Shown here: positions 8,826 to 18,164 of the stretch, piece by piece
Layout: every line of letters starts with the position of its first letter
Numbering within the stretch: the stretch's first letter is position 1
NCBI RefSeq assembly: GCF_021916785.1
Contig: NZ_JAKCFC010000002.1
Coordinates: 186,001-250,000 of the forward strand
Origin: Mycolicibacterium lacusdiani
GTDB taxonomy: Bacteria; Actinomycetota; Actinomycetes; Mycobacteriales; Mycobacteriaceae
DNA length: 64,000 nt
Direction: 5' to 3'
Made by a program: the position numbers and the translations under genes
The notes under the pieces: model-generated
Seen by the model: only the letters and a program-made list of their open reading frames with translations
Database searches by the model: none
Told to the model about the DNA's origin: nothing

Positions 8826-10105
8826 TGAGCGGACCCATTCGGGTCACCGGCGCACGGATCACGCCCGTCGCGTTCGTCGACCCGCCGCTGCTCAACACCG
8901 TCGGCGTGCACCAGCCGTACGCACTGCGCGCGATCATTCAGCTCGACACCGATGCCGGCCTGGTCGGGCTGGGGGAGACCTACGCCGACGTCGTGCACCT
9001 GCAGCGGCTGGAGGCGGCCGCCGACGCGATGATCGGCTTGGACGTGTTCGCGCTCAACCACATTCGCGCGGCGATCTCCGACCGGCTCGGCGGCGACAGC
9101 ACGGGCGACGGCTCGGGACTGGCCGGAATGATCACGTCCGCCAGCGTGGTGGATCGGGTGTTCTCCCCGTTCGAGGTGGCCTGCCTCGACGTGCAGGGGC
9201 ATGCCACCGGCAGACCGGTCTCCGACCTCCTCGGCGGCAGGGTTCGCGACGCGGTGCCGTTCAGCGCGTACCTGTTCTACAAGTGGGCGGCCCACCCCGG
9301 CGGTGAGCCCGACTCCTGGGGCGAGGCGTTGGACCCGGCGGGCATCGTCGCTCAGGCCACCCGCATGATCGACGAATACGGCTTCACCGCAATCAAACTC
9401 AAGGGTGGCCTCTTCCCGCCCGACGAGGAGATGAAGGCGATCGAGGCGCTGCACGACGCCTTCCCCGGACATCCGCTGCGCCTGGATCCCAACGCCGCCT
9501 GGACGCCGCAAACCTCGGTGAAGGTGGCCGCCGGACTGGCGGGAATCCTGGAGTACCTCGAGGACCCGACGCCGGACATCGCGGGCATGGCCGAGGTGGC
9601 CGCGCAGGCGCCGATGCCACTGGCCACCAACATGTGCGTCGTGGCGTTCGACCACCTGGCGCCCGCGATCGCCCAGCAGGCGGTGAAAGTCGTGCTGTCC
9701 GACCATCACTACTGGGGTGGACTGCAGCGGTCGCGGTTGCTGGCGGGCATCTGCGACACGTTCGGCCTGGGCCTGTCGATGCACTCGAATTCGCACCTGG
9801 GCATCAGCCTGGCCGCGATGGTGCATCTGGCCGGCGCCACCCCGAACCTGTCGTATGCGTGCGACACGCACTGGCCGTGGAAAGAAGAGGCCGCCGTGAA
9901 TGATGTCGTGAAGCCCGGCGTGCTGGCGATCCGCGACGGCGCGGTTGCCGTGCCGACGACGCCGGGTCTTGGCGTCGAGATCGACGACGAGGCGCTGAAC
10001 GCGTTGCACGAGCAGTACCTGCGGTGCGGGATTCGAGACCGCGACGACACCGGCTACATGCGCAGAATCGACCCGACGTACGAGGCGATCAGCCCCCGCT
10101 GGTGA
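8825..10105 (+). CDS. Glucarate dehydratase-like enolase-superfamily enzyme (paralogue 1)
   Basis: 426 residues of the mandelate-racemase/glucarate-dehydratase type. Catalytic residues line up with the glucarate dehydratase subgroup: Lys191-Leu-Lys193 in KLKGG, metal ligands Asp221 (DPNAAW), Glu246 (LEDP) and Asn269 (ATNM), and the Asp293/His320 dyad (SDHHYW, MHSNSH). All residues needed for syn/anti dehydration are therefore present. It is much further from E. coli GudD than the second copy at 19853. The substrate may be D-glucarate or a related acid sugar. Translation is coupled to kdgD (TGATG). No gene follows on this strand until the LysR regulator 68 bp on. Confidence 0.85.
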   Translation: MSGPIRVTGARITPVAFVDPPLLNTVGVHQPYALRAIIQLDTDAGLVGLGETYADVVHLQRLEAAADAMIGLDVFALNHIRAAISDRLGGDSTGDGSGLAGMITSASVVDRVFSPFEVACLDVQGHATGRPVSDLLGGRVRDAVPFSAYLFYKWAAHPGGEPDSWGEALDPAGIVAQATRMIDEYGFTAIKLKGGLFPPDEEMKAIEALHDAFPGHPLRLDPNAAWTPQTSVKVAAGLAGILEYLEDPTPDIAGMAEVAAQAPMPLATNMCVVAFDHLAPAIAQQAVKVVLSDHHYWGGLQRSRLLAGICDTFGLGLSMHSNSHLGISLAAMVHLAGATPNLSYACDTHWPWKEEAAVNDVVKPGVLAIRDGAVAVPTTPGLGVEIDDEALNALHEQYLRCGIRDRDDTGYMRRIDPTYEAISPRW

Positions 10106-10123
10106 GAACCGCCGCCCTACACT

Positions 10124-10172
10124 GATGCACGACCGTCAACCAAGGCGGCCTGGTTGATACTGGGAGTGCATC
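10124..10172. promoter_or_regulatory. Nested inverted repeats ahead of the LysR gene
   Basis: The outer arms are GATGCAC (10124-10130) and GTGCATC (10166-10172), and the inner arms TCAACCA (10136-10142) and TGGTTGA (10151-10157). Both pairs are perfect and almost concentric. The inner pair has LysR-type T-N11-A symmetry. Placement immediately before the regulator start suggests autoregulation. Confidence 0.55.
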
Positions 10173-10173
10173 G

Positions 10174-11094
10174 ATGTTCTCGCTGGCTCGATTGTCGTGC
10201 TTCATCGCCGTCGCGGAGGAACTGCACTTCGGCCGTGCGGCCGAGCGCCTGCACATGACGCAGCCGCCGCTGAGCAGGCAGATCCAGCAGCTCGAGGCCG
10301 AACTCGGCGTCCAGCTCATCGACCGCACCACCAGGACGGTCACGCTGACGCCCGCCGGCGTCGCGTTCCTGCCCGACGCGCGACGCATCCTGCAGCTCGC
10401 CGAGGGGGCTGCGCAGACCGTGAAGCGCGTTCCCGCAGGCGATCTGGGCACCGTGGTCGTGGGGTTCACCGCAGCGTCCGCGCACGCCGTGCTGCCGCGG
10501 CTGCTGGAGGCGGCCCGCGCGAAGCTGCCCGACGTCAAGCTCGACCTGCGCGAGATGGTCACCGCGGCACAGATCGAAGGTCTGGTGACAGGCGAGCTCG
10601 ACCTCGGCATGGCGCGGCCACCTCTCAAGAGGCCCGGGCTGGTGTCGCGTCCGCTGCTGCACGAGCAGCTGATCGCCGCGCTGCCGAAGGGCCACCCGCT
10701 CACGGAACTGGGCAGGCAGCTGACGCTCAACGACCTCGACGGTCAGGACGTCGTCATGTACTCGCCCGTACAGGCTCGCTACTTCAACGAGCTCCTGATC
10801 AGCACGTTCACCATCGCGGGTGCGACGCCGCGGTACGTGCAGACCGTCACGCAGGTCCACACCATGCTGGTGCTGGTCCGATCGGGTATCGGCATCGCGC
10901 TGGTGCCGGCGTCGGCGGCCACGCTGCATCCGGAGGGGGTCGAGTTCCGGTCGATCGGCGCATTTCGCGAGCGGCCCGTCGAACTCGACGCCGTGTGGCG
11001 CAGCGACAGCACCAACCCCGCGCTGCACCGGCTGCTGCGCGACGTGCTGCCCCAGCGCGAGTGGACCACCGACGACCTCGTCGAGCACTTCTGA
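10174..11094 (+). CDS. LysR-family transcriptional regulator
   Basis: 306 residues. The N-terminal winged helix-turn-helix (about 1-60) reads FGRAAERLHMTQPPLSRQI, the standard LysR recognition helix, followed by LTPAGVAFL. The rest is a periplasmic-binding-protein-like effector domain starting with VVVGFTAASAH (about 92). It probably senses an aldarate or pathway intermediate and activates the upstream catabolic genes. This is inferred from its position directly after the dehydratase and from repeats at 10124-10172. ATG start at 10174, almost touching the outer repeat arm. Ends convergently with a dehydrogenase gene across an 88-bp gap holding a long hairpin. Confidence 0.92.
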   Translation: MFSLARLSCFIAVAEELHFGRAAERLHMTQPPLSRQIQQLEAELGVQLIDRTTRTVTLTPAGVAFLPDARRILQLAEGAAQTVKRVPAGDLGTVVVGFTAASAHAVLPRLLEAARAKLPDVKLDLREMVTAAQIEGLVTGELDLGMARPPLKRPGLVSRPLLHEQLIAALPKGHPLTELGRQLTLNDLDGQDVVMYSPVQARYFNELLISTFTIAGATPRYVQTVTQVHTMLVLVRSGIGIALVPASAATLHPEGVEFRSIGAFRERPVELDAVWRSDSTNPALHRLLRDVLPQREWTTDDLVEHF

Positions 11095-11108
11095 CCGGCT
11101 GGATTCCT

Positions 11109-11170
11109 CGCGAGATCTACACCAGCGTCGTTGAATACACGCGATCGCGACCGTGGTGTAGACGTCGCGG
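11109..11170. repeat. Long inverted repeat between convergent genes
   Basis: Arms around TCTACACCA (to 11124) and TGGTGTAGA (from 11154) extend outward over about 15 bp with two mismatches, with a 29-nt loop. It lies between the 3' ends of the LysR gene and the minus-strand dehydrogenase, so it could end both transcripts. There is no U-tract, as is usual in mycobacteria. Confidence 0.6.
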
Positions 11171-11182
11171 GAAAAACGAGCG

Positions 11183-12175
11183 CTAGACGCGGACGGCGGG
11201 CTGCACCACCGGCGTGACGAGCCGACCGTTGGTGAGGAACTCGTCGAGGTTGCGCAGCGTCAGGTCCTCCATCGCCGCGCGCGTCTCGACCGTGCCGCTG
11301 CCGACGTGGGGCAGCAGTACGACGTTGTCCAACCGCAGCAGTTCGACGGGCACCTCGGGCTCCTCGGCGAACACGTCGAGCCCGGCGCCTGCGACGCGTC
11401 CCTCGGTCAGCGCCCGCACCAGGGCGGGCTCGTCGACGACGCTGCCGCGCGCGATGTTGATGAGGTAGCCGTCGGGGCCGAGGGCATCGAGCACGTCGGC
11501 GTCGACGAGCTTCGCCGTTCCGCTGCCGCCTGCCGCAGCGATCACCATCACGTCCACCCGGAGGGCCAGCTCGACGGGGGAGTCGACGTACTCGTACGGG
11601 GAGCCGTCGACGACGTGCCGGTTGTGGTAGGAGATCGTGCACCCGAAGGCGTTGAGCCGCTTGGCGATTGCGCTGCCGATGCGGCCGAGGCCGATGATCC
11701 CGACCTTCCTGTTGGACACCTGGTGGCTCAGCGGGTAGTTGCCGTCGACCGGCCAGTGCCCTGCGCGCAGATAGCGGTCGGCGGCGCTGAACTGACGCAT
11801 CGTGTCGATCAGCAGGCCCACCGCGGTGTCCGCCACGCAGTCGGTCAGGACGTCGGGGGTGTTGGATACTCCGACGCCGCGCTCGCGTGCCGCGTCGACG
11901 TCGGTGGTGTCGTACCCGACGCCGAAGTTCACCACCGCGCCGAGGTTGGGGAGCGCGGCCATCAGCTCCACGTCGACACCCGTGCGGCCCGAGGTGACGA
12001 CTGCGCCGACGTCCGCGCCGAACCGGTCGAGGAACTCCGTCCGCGCCTGCTGATCGCCAGGCAGTTCCAGGGCGTCGTAGGTGATGCGCAGCGTCTCCGA
12101 CAGGGAGGGCTTGAGCGGCCCCACCTGCAGCACGCGGCGTGGCGAGCGGTCGCCTGGAACGGGGGTCGTGGGCAC
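11183..12175 (-). CDS. D-2-hydroxyacid dehydrogenase (glyoxylate/hydroxypyruvate reductase type)
   Basis: 330 residues, D-isomer-specific NAD(P)-dependent family. Nucleotide-binding GLGRIG at 162-167; catalytic Arg243 (ARGSVVDE), Glu271/272 (DVFAEEP) and His290 (LPHVGSGT) are all present. The enzyme reduces a 2-keto acid or oxidises the matching 2-hydroxy acid; which one is unknown. GTG start chosen for the GAGGAG 6 nt upstream. A long in-frame extension beyond it runs into the divergent promoter region and is not coding. Divergent from the ABC-importer operon, with which it may share regulation. In this island it might process tartronate semialdehyde or a hydroxypyruvate-like product, which is speculative. 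Confidence 0.9.
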   Translation of the reverse strand: MPTTPVPGDRSPRRVLQVGPLKPSLSETLRITYDALELPGDQQARTEFLDRFGADVGAVVTSGRTGVDVELMAALPNLGAVVNFGVGYDTTDVDAARERGVGVSNTPDVLTDCVADTAVGLLIDTMRQFSAADRYLRAGHWPVDGNYPLSHQVSNRKVGIIGLGRIGSAIAKRLNAFGCTISYHNRHVVDGSPYEYVDSPVELALRVDVMVIAAAGGSGTAKLVDADVLDALGPDGYLINIARGSVVDEPALVRALTEGRVAGAGLDVFAEEPEVPVELLRLDNVVLLPHVGSGTVETRAAMEDLTLRNLDEFLTNGRLVTPVVQPAVRV

Positions 12176-12508
12176 GGCTGTCTCCTCGGGTGGCTGGAAT
12201 GCCTGTACGTACCGTAAGGACGCGCGCGAATACCTGTCCAACTCGGAATTAGCATGGCTTGATACCCAAGGGGCATAACTGCGGGAATCGGGGCCGCTGC
12301 CGGGTATCGACGACCTGCCGTAGATCGCATCGCCCCAGCTCAATGCCTGTTTATGGCCATGATCAGGTTGGCCGATCCTGCCCCAAAAAGGCGGTTCGGG
12401 ACCCCTGATGGTGGGTTGACGCTGTTCCGCGGCCGCTCCTACGGTGTGTCTACCGTCACAGACCTCATCCACATACGTGGACGTCACAGCCCCGACATGG
12501 AGGAAAAC
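12176..12508. promoter_or_regulatory. 333-bp divergent intergenic region with importer promoter
   Basis: Separates the dehydrogenase (left) from the solute-binding protein (right). TTGACG (12416-12421) and TACGGT (12440-12445), 18 bp apart, form a good vegetative promoter for the importer. A perfect inverted repeat TCCACATACGTGGA (12468-12481) lies just downstream of it, placed as a repressor site. GGAGG before the ATG at 12509 is the ribosome site. Nothing gene-like was seen in the rest. Confidence 0.6.
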
Positions 12509-14113
12509 ATGGCCGCATCTCCGGTGCCTGTGCCACACCGGCGGACCCGCCGCGCAGGAATCACCGCACTCGCGGTGGCCGGCGCCTGCCTCGTCGCCAG
12601 CGGCTGCACGGTCGCGAACTCCGGATCCGGCGGCTTCGACACCAACACGCTGCGCATCGTCCTGTCCCAGGAACCGCCGACCCTGGAACCCTGCGAGAGT
12701 TCGCTCACCTCCACCGGCATCGTGGTCCGGTCGAACATCACCGAGCCTCTCATCGAGCGCGACCCCACCAGCGGCGACTTGGCGCCCCTGCTCTCGACCG
12801 GCTGGCGTCAGACCTCGCCGACGGAGTGGACGTTCGACGTCCGCAGCGGCGTCACCTTCTCCGACGGCAAGCCGTTCAGCGCCAAGGACGCGGCCTATTC
12901 GATCGACCGCGCCGTCAACTCCGACTTGGGTTGCAACGTCGACGGATACGTCTTCGGCGACGAGAAGCTGAAGCTCGCCACCCCCGACGACGCCACACTG
13001 ACGGTCGCGACCGAGCAGCCCGATCCGATTCTCCCGCTGCGCATCTCGTTCGTCGAAATGGTGCCCGTGGGCACCAGCATGACCGAGAAGGTGCGCGAGC
13101 CGATCGGTACCGGCCCGTACGCGATCGCGGATTGGGAGTACGGGCAGAAGCTGATCCTGGCCCGCAACGACGCCTACTGGGGTCCTGAGCCCGCGTTCCC
13201 CCGCGCCGAATACCAATGGCGCAGCGAGGGCAGCGTGCGCGCCGCCATGATCACCAACGACGAGGCCGACATCGCCACCTCGCTGGGCCCCGAGGATGGC
13301 GCCGGCGACCGTGGCGTGCCGTTCCAAAACAACGAGACCACCGCACTTCGCATGCAGGCCACCGAGGCGCCGCTCGACGACATGCGGGTGCGCCAGGCCA
13401 TCAACTACGCGGTGAACCGCACCGGCATCGTCAAGGCACTGTTCCGCGGACTCGGCGATCCTGCCTCACAACTGATTCCGTCCGGCGTCGTCGGTTACAA
13501 CGACCAACTGCAACTGTGGCCGCACGACGCGGACAAGGCCAGGGAACTCGTCGCCGATGCGAAGGCCGACGGCGTGCCCGTCGACCGTCAGATCCGCCTC
13601 ATCGCCCGCACCGCGCAGTTCCCGAAGATTGCCGAGACGGTCGAGGTGCTGCAGAGCGAGTTCACCGACATCGGACTCAACGTCAAGATCGAGATGATGG
13701 ACACCGCCAGCCAGCTGCAGTACCAGCTGCGGCCGTTCCCGGCGAACACCGGTCCGTACCTCCTGATGATCATGCACGGCAACCAGGCCGGCGACGCCGC
13801 CTTCACGATGGACCAGTACATGCTCAGCGATGGGCCGCAGAGTGCCTACGGCACAACGGAGTTCGACGCCAAGATTCGCGCCGCGGAAGCCCTCACCGGC
13901 CAGGCCCGCCAAGACGCCTTCGCGAAGCTGTTCGCCGAGGAACCCCAGGAGATCATGCAGATGGCCTACATCGCCCACATGAAGGGCATCCTCGGCAAGT
14001 CCCCGCGCGTCGACTACACCCCGAACTCCGCCACCGGTGACGAGATGCGGCTATCCGAGATGACCGTGTCCGCCGATGGCACCGGCGACCCGGTCGATCC
14101 CGCCGTCTCCTGA
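12509..14113 (+). CDS. ABC-importer solute-binding lipoprotein (SBP family 5)
   Basis: 534 residues. The N-terminus has a charged RRTRR stretch, a hydrophobic segment and a lipobox VASGC (Cys about 33), so the protein is lipid-anchored outside the membrane. The body is the family 5 (oligopeptide/nickel/dipeptide) binding fold, with TLEPCESSL near the start and LSTGWRQTSPTEWTFDVRSG, a typical family signature. It heads a five-gene operon with two permeases and two ATPases. The ligand is unknown; family 5 proteins bind peptides, sugars, opines and organic acids, and the setting suggests an aldaric or related acid. ATG chosen for the GGAGG 6 nt ahead; an in-frame ATG at 12497 overlaps that site. 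Confidence 0.92.
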   Translation: MAASPVPVPHRRTRRAGITALAVAGACLVASGCTVANSGSGGFDTNTLRIVLSQEPPTLEPCESSLTSTGIVVRSNITEPLIERDPTSGDLAPLLSTGWRQTSPTEWTFDVRSGVTFSDGKPFSAKDAAYSIDRAVNSDLGCNVDGYVFGDEKLKLATPDDATLTVATEQPDPILPLRISFVEMVPVGTSMTEKVREPIGTGPYAIADWEYGQKLILARNDAYWGPEPAFPRAEYQWRSEGSVRAAMITNDEADIATSLGPEDGAGDRGVPFQNNETTALRMQATEAPLDDMRVRQAINYAVNRTGIVKALFRGLGDPASQLIPSGVVGYNDQLQLWPHDADKARELVADAKADGVPVDRQIRLIARTAQFPKIAETVEVLQSEFTDIGLNVKIEMMDTASQLQYQLRPFPANTGPYLLMIMHGNQAGDAAFTMDQYMLSDGPQSAYGTTEFDAKIRAAEALTGQARQDAFAKLFAEEPQEIMQMAYIAHMKGILGKSPRVDYTPNSATGDEMRLSEMTVSADGTGDPVDPAVS

Positions 14114-14151
14114 GCCACTGCCGACCAACTCCACGACCAGGAGATCAGCCC

Positions 14152-15081
14152 ATGTTCTCGTTCGTCCGGCGCCGGATGTACACCAGCGCACTGCCCCTCA
14201 TCATCGTGCTGCTCGGCGTGTTCCTGCTCGCCCGCCTCACCGGTGACCCGACCAACCTCTACCTGCCCGAGTCGGCCACCGCCGACCAGCGTGCGGAGTT
14301 CGCGGCCAAGAACGGCTTCGACCAGCCGATGCTGACCCAGCTGGTCGACTACTTCAAGGGTGTCCTGCACCTCGACTTCGGCACGTCGCTGCGCACAGGT
14401 GAGTCGGCGTCGTCGATGGCATTTCGCGCCTTCCCGGCGACCCTGCAGCTCGCGTTCGCGACGATGCTGCTCGCGATCGTCGGTGCTGTCATCATCGGCT
14501 GCTGGGCCGCCTACCGGCCCAACTCGCTGGCCGACCGCTTCTCGAGCCTGCTGTCGATGACCGCGGCGAGCATCCCGGACTTCTGGTTCGCCATCACCGG
14601 CGTCTGGCTCTTCGCAGTGCTCATGGGCTGGCTGCCCACCTCCGGCACCGACGCGGGCGTGCTGTCGTGGATCCTGCCGATCGCCACGCTGATGATCCGA
14701 CCGCTCGGCGTGCTCACGCAGGTGGTCAGGGGCGCGATGGTCTCGGCACTGTCGGCGCCGTACGTACGGCTCGCGCGCAGCAAGGGCGCCAGCGACTTTC
14801 GCGTCGTCACCCACCACGCGCTGCGCAACGCCGCAGCCCCCGCGCTCACCGTCGCAGGCGATCTCGCCGTCGGCCTCATCAACGGCGCGGTGGTGGTCGA
14901 GGCGATCTTCGGCTGGCCCGGCATCGGCAAGCTCATGATCGACGCGATCCTGCAGCGCGACTTCGCGGTGCTGCAGGCCGCGGTCCTGCTGACCGCGGTG
15001 AGCATCTTCGTCCTCAACATCGCCATCGACGCCTGCTACGCGCTGCTCGACGCACGCGTGCGGGAACCGGCCAAGGTCTAA
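14152..15081 (+). CDS. ABC-importer permease (DppB/OppB type)
   Basis: 309 residues with six predicted membrane helices. The N-terminal helix begins RRMYTSALPLIIVLLGVFLL. The periplasmic region contains FGTSLRTGES, a DppB landmark, and the cytoplasmic EAA coupling loop is VRLARSKGASDFRVVTHHAL, ending in helices with NGAVVVEAIFGWPGIG. It forms the channel with the next permease. 38 bp after the binding protein, 13 bp before its partner, preceded by AGGAGA. The family is certain, the ligand is not. Confidence 0.93.
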   Translation: MFSFVRRRMYTSALPLIIVLLGVFLLARLTGDPTNLYLPESATADQRAEFAAKNGFDQPMLTQLVDYFKGVLHLDFGTSLRTGESASSMAFRAFPATLQLAFATMLLAIVGAVIIGCWAAYRPNSLADRFSSLLSMTAASIPDFWFAITGVWLFAVLMGWLPTSGTDAGVLSWILPIATLMIRPLGVLTQVVRGAMVSALSAPYVRLARSKGASDFRVVTHHALRNAAAPALTVAGDLAVGLINGAVVVEAIFGWPGIGKLMIDAILQRDFAVLQAAVLLTAVSIFVLNIAIDACYALLDARVREPAKV

Positions 15082-15094
15082 GGGAGCAGCCGCC

Positions 15095-16084
15095 ATGAGC
15101 ACTCAGCTCGATCTCGTACCAGTCAAGCCCACCACCGCGATCGTCGGCGAGTCCGGAGGCAAGCGACGCAAGTCGGGCAGCTCGAGCTGGTATCGCCTGC
15201 TGGTCAACGACCGGGTCGCCGCGGCCGCCGCCGTCGTCCTCGGCCTGGTGTTCCTGACCGCGATCTTCGGCCCGATGCTGATGGGCGGGCTCGCCACCGA
15301 CATCGACCTCGACAACTCGAACCAGGCGCCGTTCACGCTCGCCAACGGCTGGGCGAACATCCTCGGCACCGACCCACTGGGGCGCAGCATGCTCGCCCGG
15401 CTGGTCGTCGCCTGCCGGACCACGCTGTCGGTGGCGATCCCCGCCGTGGTGATCTCCGCGATCGTGGGTTCGATCGTCGGGATGTGGGCCGGCTTCTACC
15501 GCGGCTGGCGGGAGACCGTCGCGATGCGCATCGCCGACGTCATCATGAGCTTCCCGTCGCTGCTGCTGGCCGTGGTCGTCCTCTACGTCTTCTCGCCGAG
15601 CGCTGCCAACATCGTGCTGGTGCTGGCGATCACCCGCATCCCGGTGTACCTGCGCACCGCCCGCGCCGAGTCGGCAGAGCTGTCGAGCCGCGTGTTCGTC
15701 GACGCCGCCCGCACGTTTGGAGCCAGCGGACGCTCGATCATCACGCGCCACGTCGTGCCGATCGTGCTGCCGACGCTGCTCACCGTGGCGACGCTGGACT
15801 TCTGCTACGTCATGCTCGCCGAGTCCTCGCTCAGCTTCCTCGGCATCGGCATCCAGCCGCCCGACGTCAGCTGGGGCCTGATGGTCGCCCAGGGCCGCAC
15901 CTACCTGCATACGGCCTGGTGGCTGTCGTTCTTCCCGGGTCTGGCCATCGTCATCACCACGGTGTCGGCGACCATCCTCGCCGCCTGGGCCAGGATCGCG
16001 ACCGACCCGGGTCAGCGGTGGCGCCTGACCGTCCCGCAGAAACGCCTGTCCCGCTTCGCCAAGACCGGAAAGCGCCTGTCGTGA
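15095..16084 (+). CDS. ABC-importer permease (DppC/OppC type)
   Basis: 329 residues. It has a cytoplasmic N-terminus rich in Lys/Arg, a first membrane segment around 42-62, and an outside loop with LGTDPLGRSMLARLV, the DppC hallmark. The coupling loop VFVDAARTFGASGRSIITRH and the C-terminal signature SFLGIGIQPPDVSWGLM follow. It pairs with the preceding permease. Its stop overlaps a GTG (16081) in frame with the ATPase gene, but the ATPase more likely starts at 16108. A basic C-terminal tail of about 15 residues follows the last helix. Confidence 0.93.
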   Translation: MSTQLDLVPVKPTTAIVGESGGKRRKSGSSSWYRLLVNDRVAAAAAVVLGLVFLTAIFGPMLMGGLATDIDLDNSNQAPFTLANGWANILGTDPLGRSMLARLVVACRTTLSVAIPAVVISAIVGSIVGMWAGFYRGWRETVAMRIADVIMSFPSLLLAVVVLYVFSPSAANIVLVLAITRIPVYLRTARAESAELSSRVFVDAARTFGASGRSIITRHVVPIVLPTLLTVATLDFCYVMLAESSLSFLGIGIQPPDVSWGLMVAQGRTYLHTAWWLSFFPGLAIVITTVSATILAAWARIATDPGQRWRLTVPQKRLSRFAKTGKRLS

Positions 16085-16107
16085 AAGCGCCTCTCGAAGG
16101 GAATGTC

Positions 16108-17142
16108 ATGACCGCCCAGGTAGCCGAGCACCCGTCCGCCGACCGCACCGAAGCAGACCCCGCGCTGCGGGTCGACGGGCTCACGGTCGACATCCGCACC
16201 ATCGCAGGCAGCGTGCGCGCCGTCGACCACGTGTCGTTCTCGGCGCACCGCGGCGAAACACTGGCGCTGCTCGGGGAATCCGGCTGCGGCAAGTCGATGA
16301 CCGCAACCGCACTCGTCGGGCTGCTCGAACCCGTCGCCGAGGTGACGGGCGGCTCCGCCGAAATCGCGGGCCGCAACGGCACCGCCGATCTGCTGGCGGT
16401 CGACCGCAAGACGCGGCGGCAGATGGCCGGCACCGAGCTGGCCATCGTCTTCCAGGACGCGCTCACCGCACTCAACCCGCTCTACACCGTCGGCACCCAG
16501 CTGGCCGAGCCGTTCCGCATCCACCATGGGATGAGCGCGAAGGACGCCAAGCGCAAGGCCGTGGAACTCATGACACGCGTGGGCATCCCGCAGCCGGAGG
16601 AACGCCTCAAGAGCTACCCGCACCAGTTCTCCGGCGGCATGCGCCAGCGCCTGTTGATCGCCATGGCGGTCGCGCTGAACCCGCGCGTCCTGATCGCCGA
16701 CGAACCGACCACCGCGCTCGACGTCACCGTGCAGGCACAGATCATGGCGCTGCTGAAGAGCCTGCGCGCGGAGTACGACATGGCCGTCGTGCTCATCACC
16801 CACGACCTCGCGCTGGTGGCCGAGGAAGCCGATCGCGTCGCGGTGATGTACGCGGGCAACGTCATCGAGACCGGGCTCGTCGCCGAGGTGTTCGCCGGGC
16901 CAAAGCACCCGTACACCAAGGGCCTGCTGAACTCCGTGCCCATCAACGCCGAGCGGGGTGCGCACCTCAAGTCGATCGGCGGGTCGCCACCTGACCTGAA
17001 CTCCATCCCGAAGGGTTGTGTGTACCAGGAGCGGTGCCCGCTCGCCGCCGAGATCTGCCGCACCGCGCGGCCCGCACTCGCGCCCGTCGGCGCAGGACGC
17101 CGGTCGGCGTGCCACTTCCCCGAGGAGGTCACCAATGTCTGA
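16108..17142 (+). CDS. ABC-importer ATP-binding protein 1 (DppD type)
   Basis: 344 residues. Walker A GESGCGKS (about residue 57), Q-loop in [12 protein letters not shown], signature FSGGMRQR, Walker [13 protein letters not shown] and H-loop [11 protein letters not shown] are all intact. The C-terminus has the oligopeptide-ABC extension with a cysteine cluster ([15 protein letters not shown]). It energises import together with the next protein. ATG at 16108 is chosen for AAGGGAA upstream; GTG at 16081, overlapping the permease stop, would add nine residues. The 3' end overlaps the next gene by 8 bp. Confidence 0.93.
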   Translation: MTAQVAEHPSADRTEADPALRVDGLTVDIRTIAGSVRAVDHVSFSAHRGETLALLGESGCGKSMTATALVGLLEPVAEVTGGSAEIAGRNGTADLLAVDRKTRRQMAGTELAIVFQDALTALNPLYTVGTQLAEPFRIHHGMSAKDAKRKAVELMTRVGIPQPEERLKSYPHQFSGGMRQRLLIAMAVALNPRVLIADEPTTALDVTVQAQIMALLKSLRAEYDMAVVLITHDLALVAEEADRVAVMYAGNVIETGLVAEVFAGPKHPYTKGLLNSVPINAERGAHLKSIGGSPPDLNSIPKGCVYQERCPLAAEICRTARPALAPVGAGRRSACHFPEEVTNV

Positions 17143-18142
17143 TCAGCTGCTCACCGTCCGCGACCTGACCAAGTCGTTCCGGGTGCCCGGCGGCCGCAAG
17201 GGCAACGACAGGCTGTGCGCCCTCGACGGCATCGACCTCGACCTGGCCCGCGGCCAGACGCTCGGGTTGGTCGGCGAATCCGGTTGCGGCAAGTCGACTC
17301 TGGCTCGCACGCTGATGATGCTCGAACGTCCCGACTCGGGCACGGTCACCTTCGACGGCATCGACCCCTTCGCACTCAAGGGCAAGGAGCTGCTCGAGTT
17401 CCGTCGCCGCGTGCAGATGGTGTTCCAGGATCCCTACGCGTCACTCAACGCGCGGATGTCGGCGGGCGACATCATCGCCGAGCCGTGGCGGACCCACCGC
17501 GGGCTGCACCCGTCCCGCAAGGACCGCGACGCCAGGGTGCGCGAACTGCTCGACCTGGTCGGGCTCGGCGCCAAGGCGATCGACAAGTTCCCGCAGGAGT
17601 TCTCGGGCGGGCAGCGTCAGCGGATCGGCATCGCCAGGGCGCTCGCGCTCGACCCGGACGTGATCATCTGCGACGAGCCCGTATCGGCGCTCGACCTGTC
17701 GGTGCAGGCGCAGGTGCTCAACCTCCTCAACGATCTGCAGCAGCAGCTCGGGATCTCGTACGTGTTCATCTCCCACGATCTGTCGGTCGTGCGGCACGTC
17801 GCCGACCGGGTAGCGGTCATGTACCTCGGCCGTATCGTCGAGTCCGGACCCACCGACGCCGTCTTCGACCAGCCCAGCCACCCGTACACCGGGGCCCTGA
17901 TGTCGGCGGCGCCCAAGCTCGACGCCGTGGACCGCGCCGACCGTATCCTGCTCAAGGGTGAGGTGCCCTCACCGCTCAACCCGCCGTCGGGATGCCGGTT
18001 CCGCACCCGCTGCTGGAAGGCGACCGACGTGTGCGCCGAGGAACTGCCGCCGCTGGCAATCGATTCCGCGGTGCCGGGCCACGCCGCGGAATGCCACCAC
18101 CCGCTGACCGAGGACCGTGCGGCCCTGTCGCAGAGCGCGTGA
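17135..18142 (+). CDS. ABC-importer ATP-binding protein 2 (DppF type)
   Basis: 335 residues. Walker [11 protein letters not shown]-loop [14 protein letters not shown], signature FSGGQRQR, Walker [13 protein letters not shown] and switch His in [10 protein letters not shown] are intact. The C-terminal oligopeptide extension contains [15 protein letters not shown]. It is the partner ATPase of the importer. ATG with GAGGAGG 6-7 nt upstream, embedded in the end of the preceding ATPase gene, so the two are coupled. Last of the five importer genes; the TauE/SafE permease follows 22 bp on and could be co-transcribed. Confidence 0.94.
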   Translation: MSDQLLTVRDLTKSFRVPGGRKGNDRLCALDGIDLDLARGQTLGLVGESGCGKSTLARTLMMLERPDSGTVTFDGIDPFALKGKELLEFRRRVQMVFQDPYASLNARMSAGDIIAEPWRTHRGLHPSRKDRDARVRELLDLVGLGAKAIDKFPQEFSGGQRQRIGIARALALDPDVIICDEPVSALDLSVQAQVLNLLNDLQQQLGISYVFISHDLSVVRHVADRVAVMYLGRIVESGPTDAVFDQPSHPYTGALMSAAPKLDAVDRADRILLKGEVPSPLNPPSGCRFRTRCWKATDVCAEELPPLAIDSAVPGHAAECHHPLTEDRAALSQSA

Positions 18143-18164
18143 GCCGGTTCGGTGCTGACGACCG

